Positions 5,945 through 12,106 of a stretch of DNA of 12,106 nucleotides are shown here, one piece after another. Under the pieces are notes generated by a model. It was not told the DNA's origin, did no database searches, and saw only the letters and a program-made list of their open reading frames with translations. Source of the DNA: Prevotellaceae bacterium (GTDB taxonomy: Bacteria > Bacteroidota > Bacteroidia > Bacteroidales > UBA932); assembly GCA_031268055.1 (NCBI GenBank), contig JAIRXY010000263.1, forward strand, positions 1 to 12,106, written 5' to 3'. The position numbers were made by a program, and so were the translations under genes. Every line of letters starts with the position of its first letter. The stretch's first letter is position 1.

Positions 5945-8809
5945 ATGTATCGTAAGCATATTCTTCATTTGGCGCTGCTGCTGCTTGTAGTGGGCGCTTT
6001 TGCGCAAGGCAATATCGTTGATTTGTCGGGGCCGTGGGAGTTCAAAATCGACCGCGACGACAAGGGCGCTACCGAAAAGTGGTTTAACAACCGCTTCGAC
6101 GATTACATCAACCTGCCGGGCTCCATGCCCGAAAACCTGCTGGGCGACATCCCCAACCTTGCTACCCGCTGGACGGGTAGCTTATACGACAGCTCATTCT
6201 ACCGCGACCCGCGCTATGAGAAGTACCGTCAGCCGGGCAACATCAAGTTCCCGTTTTTCCTCACGCCCGACAGACATTACGTTGGCGTAGCGTGGTACCA
6301 AAAGGAGGTGAGCATCCCCAAGAGCTGGGCAGGCAAGCAGGTATTTTTGCGGTTAGAGCGTCCGCACATCGTAACCCGCGTTTGGGTCGACGGCAACGAA
6401 GTTGGCGCTTACAGCGCTTTCTGCACGCCGCACGTGTTTGACCTCAGCCGCTGGATGAAGCCGGGAAAGCAATGTCGCATTAGCGTTAGCGTAGATAACA
6501 GGCTAACCGAGGCTATCAACGTGGGGCCGGATTCGCACAGCATTACCGACCAAACCCAAGGCAACTGGAATGGCATAGTGGGGGCGTTGCAGCTGGAGGC
6601 AAAAGATCCCGTTCACTTTGACGACATACAGGTGTACCCCAACCTCGCCGCAAAGCAAGCAGTCGTGAAGATTACGCTGAACAAGGAGGCTTCGGGGAGC
6701 ATTACGCTTTCGGCAAAGAGCTTCAACAGCAAGCTGACCCACGAGGCGCTGGCGGTAACGCAGGCGTTTGGCGCTACAGGAAAAACCCGTGAGGTGGAGC
6801 TCGCGCTGAAGTTGGGCGACGGCATGCAAACGTGGGATGAGTTCTCGCCCACCCTCTACACGCTGCACGCCGAGCTATCGTCTGGCAAGGCGAAGGACAG
6901 CCGCGATGTGCAATTTGGCATGCGCGAGGTGAGCATTGAGGGTAAGTATTTTTACATCAACGGGCGAAAAATCATGCTGAGGGGAACGGTGGAGAACTGC
7001 AACTTTCCGCTCACCGGCTACGCTCCTATGGATGTAGCGGCGTGGGAGCGGGTATTTCGTATTTGCAAAAATCACGGGCTAAACCACATGCGCTTTCACT
7101 CCTACTGCCCACCCGAGGCTGCTTTCGTGGCCGCCGACCTAACGGGCTTTTACCTGCAACCCGAAGGTCCCAGCTGGCCTAACCACGGTTCGTCGCTGGG
7201 CGACGGCAGGCCTATTGATACCTTTTTGCTCGACGAAACCGTGCGCCTCACCAAGGCCTACGGCAGCTACGCCTCGTTCTGCATGCTGTCGAGCGGCAAC
7301 GAGCCGCGGGGACGCTGGGTGCCGTGGGTGAGCCGCTTTGTGAGCTACTGGAAAGAGAAAGACCCGCGCCGCGTATACACCGGCGCTTCGGTTGGGCAAG
7401 GCTGGGCATGGCAGCCTGCAAGCCAATATCACGTGAAGGCCGGCGCGCGAGGGCTGGCGTGGGGGCAGCGCCCCGAAACTCGCTCCGACTACCGCGGACG
7501 CATAGACACCATACAGCAGCCATACGTGTCGCACGAAACGGGGCAGTGGTGCGTATTCCCCGACTTTGACGAAATGAAAAAGTATACGGGGGTGAATAAG
7601 GCAAAAAACTTTGAGCTCTTCCGCGAAGATTTGGCCGATCACGACATGGCCGACTTAGGGCACGACTTCATGATGGCTTCGGGCAAGCTTCAGGCGCTGT
7701 GCTACAAGCACGAGATAGAGAAAACCCTTCGAACGCCCGGATACGCCGGCTTCCAGCTGCTGGCGCTGAACGACTACTCGGGGCAAGGGTCAGCGCTGGT
7801 GGGCGTGCTCAACGTGTTTTTTGATGAAAAAGAGTACACAACGGCCTCCGAGTTTCGCAAGTTTTGCAGCAGCACTGTACCGTTAGCGCGCCTTGACAGA
7901 TTTGTGTTCCGCAGCGCAGACACCCTGAAAGCCGACGTTGAGGTGGCGCACTTTGGCGCTGCCCCTCTGCAAAATGTGCAGGCATCGTGGGCTATATGCA
8001 GCGAGCACGGCGTGCCGCTGGCCGAGGGGAAGTTGGCGAGGCAGGATATACCCATAGGCAGCTGCATTCCCTGGGGCAGCGTGAAGGCTCCCTTAAATCT
8101 TGTTTCAAAAGCTTCTAAGCTGACTTTTAGGGTAAGCATTGACGGTACGGAGTTCACCAACGATTGGGATTTCTGGGTATACCCCGACGTTAAGCCCACG
8201 TCTGGCGAAAGCGGCGTATACATTTGCGAGCAGCTGGACGATCGGGCGCTGGACACGCTAAGGCAGGGCGGCAGGGTGCTGCTGCTGGCAGCGGGAAAGG
8301 TAGAGTACGGAAAGGATATAGTACAGCACCTGCTGCCGGTGTTTTGGAACACCTCATGGTTTAAGATGCGGCCTCCGCACACCACCGGCATTTTGGTTAA
8401 CCCGCGGCATCCGCTGTTTGCCGACTTCCCCACCGACTACCACAGCAACCTGCAATGGTGGGAGCTGGTGCACCGGGCGCAGGTAATGCAGCTCACCGAC
8501 TTTCCCAAGGGATTTCAGCCGCTGGTGCAGTCCATCGACACGTGGTTTTTGAACCGCAAGATAGGTATGCTCTTTGAGGCGAATGTATCTGGCGGCAAGC
8601 TGGTTGTGTGCAGCATGGATATACAGAGTAGCTTGGACGAGCGCATTGTGGCGCGGCAGCTGCGCAGCAGCATCATCGGCTACATGCAGTCGGGCAAGTT
8701 TCGCCCGGCGCATCAGGTGGCGCTTACCGACGTGCAAAACCTTTTCACCAAGGAAGCCGACCGCGTAAAAACCTACACCACCGACGCGCCCGACGAGCTG
8801 AAAAATTAA
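5945..8809 (+). CDS. glycoside hydrolase family 2 enzyme with C-terminal amidotransferase-like domain
   Basis: A 954-residue exported beta-glycosidase. The signal peptide is MYRKHILHLALLLLVVGAFA, cleaved before Gln21. Residues ~22-220 form the GH2 sugar-binding jelly roll, including a long insertion (LYDSSFYRDPRYEKYRQPG) and HYVGVAWYQKEV. Residues ~225-330 are the Ig-like domain and ~335-640 the TIM barrel. SGNE places the likely acid/base at Glu453, and HETGQW places the likely nucleophile at Glu531, 78 residues later as expected for GH2. A beta-rich linker follows, then from ~755 a domain (LRQGGRVLLLAAG, a HPLFADFPT motif, GKLVVCSMD) resembling the glutamine-amidotransferase-like fold often appended to Bacteroidota GH2 proteins, with no obvious catalytic triad. 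The substrate is not readable from sequence; beta-galactose or beta-glucuronate side groups of rhamnogalacturonan-I are candidates from context. It lies 191 bases after the lyase and 231 before GH106-GH28. Confidence 0.93.
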   Translation: MYRKHILHLALLLLVVGAFAQGNIVDLSGPWEFKIDRDDKGATEKWFNNRFDDYINLPGSMPENLLGDIPNLATRWTGSLYDSSFYRDPRYEKYRQPGNIKFPFFLTPDRHYVGVAWYQKEVSIPKSWAGKQVFLRLERPHIVTRVWVDGNEVGAYSAFCTPHVFDLSRWMKPGKQCRISVSVDNRLTEAINVGPDSHSITDQTQGNWNGIVGALQLEAKDPVHFDDIQVYPNLAAKQAVVKITLNKEASGSITLSAKSFNSKLTHEALAVTQAFGATGKTREVELALKLGDGMQTWDEFSPTLYTLHAELSSGKAKDSRDVQFGMREVSIEGKYFYINGRKIMLRGTVENCNFPLTGYAPMDVAAWERVFRICKNHGLNHMRFHSYCPPEAAFVAADLTGFYLQPEGPSWPNHGSSLGDGRPIDTFLLDETVRLTKAYGSYASFCMLSSGNEPRGRWVPWVSRFVSYWKEKDPRRVYTGASVGQGWAWQPASQYHVKAGARGLAWGQRPETRSDYRGRIDTIQQPYVSHETGQWCVFPDFDEMKKYTGVNKAKNFELFREDLADHDMADLGHDFMMASGKLQALCYKHEIEKTLRTPGYAGFQLLALNDYSGQGSALVGVLNVFFDEKEYTTASEFRKFCSSTVPLARLDRFVFRSADTLKADVEVAHFGAAPLQNVQASWAICSEHGVPLAEGKLARQDIPIGSCIPWGSVKAPLNLVSKASKLTFRVSIDGTEFTNDWDFWVYPDVKPTSGESGVYICEQLDDRALDTLRQGGRVLLLAAGKVEYGKDIVQHLLPVFWNTSWFKMRPPHTTGILVNPRHPLFADFPTDYHSNLQWWELVHRAQVMQLTDFPKGFQPLVQSIDTWFLNRKIGMLFEANVSGGKLVVCSMDIQSSLDERIVARQLRSSIIGYMQSGKFRPAHQVALTDVQNLFTKEADRVKTYTTDAPDELKN

Positions 8810-8877
8810 TTAAGAATTAAGAATTAAGAACGCAAGATTTTCGTCAATGTTGCATATTCTTAATTCTTAATTCTTAA
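8810..8877. repeat. perfect 21-bp inverted repeat of heptamers after the GH2 gene
   Basis: The left arm 8810-8830 (TAAGAAT units starting one base after the GH2 stop) is the exact reverse complement of 8857-8877 (three ATTCTTA units). The loop is 26 bases and contains TTTTCGTCAATGTTGCATA, the recurring module also seen twice before the GH2 gene. The stem is almost all A/T. It could fold as an RNA hairpin between the two genes or promote slippage and recombination. Confidence 0.8.
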
Positions 8878-8993
8878 CGTAGGAGAAGCCCTATGGACAG
8901 AGCAAGAGTTGTCCGTCATGCCCTGAAAGGGTGTAATCCAAGCTATAGTTGGCGCTTTCGAGACATCTGCTTTATTTTGCCGAATAACAGTAT
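8878..8993. other. unique spacer inside the repeat region, possible REP-like fragment
   Basis: This 116-base stretch sits between two ATTCTTA arrays and is richer in GC than the arrays. It contains CCCTGAAAGGG (8921-8931), a small palindrome I associate with REP-like interspersed repeats in Bacteroidota, though from memory only. An AGGAG (8881-8885) stands seven bases before an ATG at 8893 that opens a 35-codon frame ending at 9000; its product resembles nothing known, and I do not call it a gene. Confidence 0.3.
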
Positions 8994-8999
8994 TTCTTA

Positions 9000-9030
9000 A
9001 TTCTTAATTCTTAATTCTTAATTCTTAATT
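9000..9030. repeat. ATTCTTA heptamer array, four perfect copies
   Basis: Perfect ATTCTTA units lie at 9000-9006, 9007-9013, 9014-9020 and 9021-9027, with an imperfect unit before and a partial ATT after. The array ends ten bases before the GH106-GH28 start codon, in the same relative place as the array before the GH2 gene, and would form part of the mRNA leader. Confidence 0.85.
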
Positions 9031-9040
9031 TCTAACTGCC

Positions 9041-12000
9041 ATGTTGTTTCATTCAAAATTCAAAATTCAAAATTCAAAATTTCTATCCTGCTTTTTGTTG
9101 CTGCTATCTGTCGGATCTTTGCAGGCGCAGCTGGTTGATTGGCCTCCTGTTGCGAAGGAGGCAAAGCCCTACACCCGCTGGTGGTGGCTGGGAAGCGCTG
9201 TGGACGAAGCGAATCTGACTGGTAGCCTTGAGGCCTACGCGCAGAAAGGCATTGGCGGCGTGGAGATAACCCCCATTTACGGAGTCAAGGGCAACGACAG
9301 CAGCAATATTCCCTTCCTTTCGCCGAGGTGGATGGAGGTGTATGCGCACGCTGTAAGGGAGGCAAGGCGGCTGAACATGGAGGTAGATATGAACACCGGT
9401 ACCGGCTGGCCTTTTGGCGGTCCACAAGTCGGCATAGCCGACGCCGCGGGTAAGGTTATTTTCCGTCGCTACGCGCTCTCGTCGGGCGAGAAGCTGAGCG
9501 AAAAGGTGGCGGTAGACGACCCCAAGCAAAAAGAGGTGGCTTCGTTGCTGCGCCTCATGGCGTTTGAAAAAAGCACAGGAAAGAAGCTCGACCTCACCGC
9601 CAAGGTATCCACAGACGGCGCGTTGCTCTGGGTTGCCCCTAAAGGCAGGTGGGAGCTGGTGGCGGTGTTTAGCGGAAAAACCTTACAGCAGGTAAAGCGG
9701 GCGGCGCCCGGCGGGGAGGGCTACGTGATGGACCACCTCTCGAAAGCCGCGGTTGACAGCTACCTCAAGCGCTTTGACGAAGCCTTTGCGCAGAGCGGAG
9801 CGCCTCTACCCGGCGTATTCTTCAACGACTCCTACGAGGTGTACGGAGCAGACTGGACGCCAGGATTGCTTACCGAGTTTAGCAAGCGGCGGGGCTACAA
9901 GCTGGAGGACTACCTGCTTGTACTACTGGGGGAAGATGGCAGCGCCAACGACCGCGCTCGCCTTGTGAGCGACTACCGCGAAACCGTAGGCGAGCTGCTG
10001 CTCGAAAATTTTACCGCCGCGTGGACTGCCTGGGCGCACCGGCATGGCAGCACAACCCGCAATCAGGCGCACGGGTCGCCGGGTAACCTTATAGACCTTT
10101 ACGCCGCCGTTGACATTCCGGAGTGCGAATCGTTTGGAATTTCCGACTTCGGCATTAGGGGGCTGCGAAAGGATAGCTTGCGAAAGGAGAACGACTCCGA
10201 TATTTCGATGCTCAAGTACGCTTCGTCGGCGGCGCACGTGGCCGGCAAGAAGCTCACCTCGTCGGAAACGCTCACGTGGCTTACGGAGCACTTCCGCACG
10301 TCGCTCTCACAGTGCAAGCCCGACGTTGACCTTATGCTTGTGGCAGGCGTAAACCACCTCATATTTCACGGAACGCCATACTCCCCCAAGGAGGCAGCGT
10401 GGCCCGGATGGCTGTTTTACGCCTCGGTGAACATGTCGCCTACCAACCCCATTTGGAGGGATGCCGACGCTATGTTTGCCTACATAACCCGTGCGCAGTC
10501 TTTCCTTCAGTATGGGCAGCCCGACAACGATTTTCTTGTTTACCTGCCCATTTACGATATTTGGCATGGCGAGCAGCAACCTCACTACATGGCTTTCAGC
10601 ATTCACGACATGCGCAAGCGTGCGCCGGAGTTTATTAGCGCGGTGACCTCCATCATCGGTAGCGGCTACGATGTGGACTACATTTCCGACAAGTTTGTCA
10701 AGACGACAAAAGTCGAAAACGGCTTGCTGAAAACGCAGGGCGGGAGCAAGTATAAGGCTATTGTAGCGCCCAACGTAAAGCTTATGCCTCCTGCCACCCT
10801 GAAAGCGCTGATGCAGCTGGCGCAGGACGGCGCTACGGTGATTTTTGTGGGGCAGTACCCCGACGATACCCCCGGCCTCCAGCGCAGGGAGGACAGCAAA
10901 AAGAGCCTGAGCAGCCTGCTAAAGGCGCTGCCGGTGGCAGATTTTGATGGAGTGAACGTCGCCGCATTTGGCAAGGGAAAAATAGCGACGGGCGCAGATT
11001 ACGCGCAGGCGCTGGCCGTCTGTGGGCTGAGCGGCGAGGCCATCAGGACGGAGCTGGGAGCGCAGTGCATACGCCGCGCTAACGAAAGCGGACATCACTA
11101 CTTTATTGCCAACCTGCAAGAAAAAGACATCGACGCGTGGGTTACCTTGGCGGTGGACGCTACCTCTGCCGTGCTGTACAACCCTATGACGGGCAACCTT
11201 GGCAAGGGGAAGCTTCGCAGGAGCAGCGGCAAAGCAGAGGTATACTTGCAGCTTCGCTCCGGTGAATCTGTCATCCTCAAAACCTTCAAAAATGCCGACG
11301 TTGAGGCTGCTGCATGGCCTTACTACAGGGAGCAGCCGCTGGCAATCGAAGTTGCCGGAGGGTGGCAGCTACAATTTGTGGAGAGCGAGCCTCCCATCAG
11401 CGGCAGCTTTTACATCGACAAGCTCAGGCCTTGGACAGACCTGAACGTGCCCAATGCAAAGGTAAATATGGGAACGGCAAAGTACACCGCCGTCTTTGAC
11501 ATGCCGCAGGTAGAAGCCGACGGCTGGATTTTGGATTTAGGCGATGTGCGCGAGAGCGCCCGCGTGTCAATCAACGGGCAGCAAGTGGCAACGCTTTGGG
11601 CTGTTCCGTACAGGGCGCTTGTGGGGCACGCGCTGAAAAAAGGAAAAAATACGCTTGAGGTTGAGGTAACAGGAACCCCCGCCAACCGCATTGCCGACTA
11701 CGATCGGCGGGGCGTAAAGTGGCGCATATTCAACGAAATAAATTTTGTGGATATTAAGTACAAACCTGCAACCTTTGGCCATTGGGCTACGCTGCCGTCG
11801 GGCTTGCTGGGGCCTGTAAAGTTCATTCCGGTAGCTTCGGCGCACCGCCCCGAGTGGGCTGATTCGGTAGGAGCGATGCGCTTCCTCAACGCCTCAGGCA
11901 GGGTAAATATCAAAGATTTTGGTGCAAGGCCGGATGGAAAAACCCTAAGCGCTAAAGCTATTCAGGCGGCCATTGACGCTTGCGCCGACAGAGGAGGAGG

Positions 12001-12106
12001 GAGAGTAGAGGTAGGAGCAGGAGCCTACCTCACCGGTGCAATTTTTCTGAAAAGCAACGTAGAGCTGCACCTCAGCGAGGGCGCTACGCTCCTTGCAGCG
12101 AGCGAC
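9041..12106 (+). CDS. GH106 alpha-L-rhamnosidase fused to a GH28 (polygalacturonase-family) domain, 3' end cut off
   Basis: The frame is open for 1022 codons, from ATG 9041 to the window end. The signal peptide has an extended n-region (residues 1-13, partly encoded by a heptamer repeat) and a core FLSCFLLLLSVGSLQA, cleaved after Ala29. Residues ~32-930 are GH106: TRWWWLGSAVDE, NTGTGWPFGG, NDSYE (263-266), RNQAHGSPGN (340-348), DIPECESFG, SSETLTW with Glu409, AGVNHLIFHGTPYSP, then a C-terminal jelly roll (~775-935) ending in WATLPSGLLGPV. After a ~20-residue linker, residues 955-1022 begin a GH28 right-handed beta helix: VNIKDFGARPDGKT, AIQAAIDAC, GGGRV, FLKSNVELHL. The GH28 catalytic Asp residues lie beyond the window. 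GH106 removes alpha-L-rhamnose; GH28 would remove or cut at alpha-galacturonate, the other residue of the rhamnogalacturonan-I backbone. It is third in the enzyme series. Confidence 0.95.
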   Translation, partial: MLFHSKFKIQNSKFLSCFLLLLSVGSLQAQLVDWPPVAKEAKPYTRWWWLGSAVDEANLTGSLEAYAQKGIGGVEITPIYGVKGNDSSNIPFLSPRWMEVYAHAVREARRLNMEVDMNTGTGWPFGGPQVGIADAAGKVIFRRYALSSGEKLSEKVAVDDPKQKEVASLLRLMAFEKSTGKKLDLTAKVSTDGALLWVAPKGRWELVAVFSGKTLQQVKRAAPGGEGYVMDHLSKAAVDSYLKRFDEAFAQSGAPLPGVFFNDSYEVYGADWTPGLLTEFSKRRGYKLEDYLLVLLGEDGSANDRARLVSDYRETVGELLLENFTAAWTAWAHRHGSTTRNQAHGSPGNLIDLYAAVDIPECESFGISDFGIRGLRKDSLRKENDSDISMLKYASSAAHVAGKKLTSSETLTWLTEHFRTSLSQCKPDVDLMLVAGVNHLIFHGTPYSPKEAAWPGWLFYASVNMSPTNPIWRDADAMFAYITRAQSFLQYGQPDNDFLVYLPIYDIWHGEQQPHYMAFSIHDMRKRAPEFISAVTSIIGSGYDVDYISDKFVKTTKVENGLLKTQGGSKYKAIVAPNVKLMPPATLKALMQLAQDGATVIFVGQYPDDTPGLQRREDSKKSLSSLLKALPVADFDGVNVAAFGKGKIATGADYAQALAVCGLSGEAIRTELGAQCIRRANESGHHYFIANLQEKDIDAWVTLAVDATSAVLYNPMTGNLGKGKLRRSSGKAEVYLQLRSGESVILKTFKNADVEAAAWPYYREQPLAIEVAGGWQLQFVESEPPISGSFYIDKLRPWTDLNVPNAKVNMGTAKYTAVFDMPQVEADGWILDLGDVRESARVSINGQQVATLWAVPYRALVGHALKKGKNTLEVEVTGTPANRIADYDRRGVKWRIFNEINFVDIKYKPATFGHWATLPSGLLGPVKFIPVASAHRPEWADSVGAMRFLNASGRVNIKDFGARPDGKTLSAKAIQAAIDACADRGGGRVEVGAGAYLTGAIFLKSNVELHLSEGATLLAASD
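9051..9078 (+). repeat. coding heptanucleotide repeat ATTCAAA x4 at the start of the GH106-GH28 gene
   Basis: Four perfect ATTCAAA units (9051-9057, 9058-9064, 9065-9071, 9072-9078) and a partial ATT follow the start codon by ten bases. They encode residues 4-13, ahead of the hydrophobic core of the signal peptide. Seven is not a multiple of three, so gain or loss of one unit shifts the frame; with one unit more, the frame from the same ATG soon meets a TGA. No other ATG lies in frame upstream before a stop at 9026. Confidence 0.85.

Noticed and set aside
7774..8433. 219-residue minus-strand frame inside the GH2 gene.
   Set aside because: It is antisense to the GH2 coding sequence, Ser/Cys-rich, with no motif or start signal; a shadow frame.
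8893..9000. 35-codon frame with AGGAG seven bases upstream of its ATG.
   Set aside because: It runs into the repeat array, has no recognisable motif, and Shine-Dalgarno sites are not used by the neighbouring genes; it is mentioned only as a possible leader peptide.
5755..9078. CRISPR array, suggested by many short repeats.
   Set aside because: Repeat units are 7 bp and contiguous, without the 25-40 bp repeats and unique spacers of CRISPR; no cas genes are present.

Overview
The window looks like Bacteroidota DNA, most likely a gut-type Bacteroidales relative; the species cannot be named from the sequence. The signs are a PL11 / GH2 / GH106-GH28 pectin-degradation block of the kind found in polysaccharide utilisation loci (PULs), A-rich translation starts without Shine-Dalgarno sites, scattered TAnnTTTG (-7 type) promoter boxes, and a short Bacteroidota-style lipoprotein signal.

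The window has two halves. Positions 1-2753 are AT-rich accessory DNA. They hold the 3' end of a large protein that resembles a polymorphic (Rhs-like) toxin tail, then an overlapping out-of-phase small reading frame, two more small unknown genes, a GTG-started membrane/coiled-coil protein and a small lipoprotein. All are on the + strand, and the layout resembles a toxin tail followed by orphan or immunity-like genes. Positions 2754-3579 have no convincing gene. They hold a cluster of TGTATC/GATACA motifs, a GC-rich hairpin, a C8 run and two promoter-like boxes. At 3580-3805 lies a short secreted-protein remnant that appears to join a signal peptide to the last residues of a CBM-like C-terminal domain.

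From 3903 onward the DNA is richer in GC and encodes three large exported enzymes on the + strand: a family 11 rhamnogalacturonan lyase, a GH2 glycosidase with a glutamine-amidotransferase-like C-terminal domain, and a GH106 alpha-L-rhamnosidase whose C-terminus runs in frame into a GH28 (polygalacturonase-family) domain cut off by the window end. Together they suit degradation of the rhamnogalacturonan-I backbone: the lyase cuts it, GH106 and GH28 would remove alternating rhamnose and galacturonate, and GH2 would remove a beta-linked side sugar. No SusC/SusD, GH105 or regulator gene is in the window.

The gaps between the enzyme genes are filled with heptanucleotide repeats (ATTCTTA and its complement TAAGAAT). 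These form a perfect 21-bp inverted repeat before the GH106-GH28 gene and a 17-bp stem after the lyase gene, and a ~42-bp module recurs in both gaps. A different heptamer, ATTCAAA x4, lies inside the start of the GH106-GH28 reading frame, so a change in copy number would alter the frame just before the signal peptide. The fused enzyme and this repeat are the most interesting items in the window.
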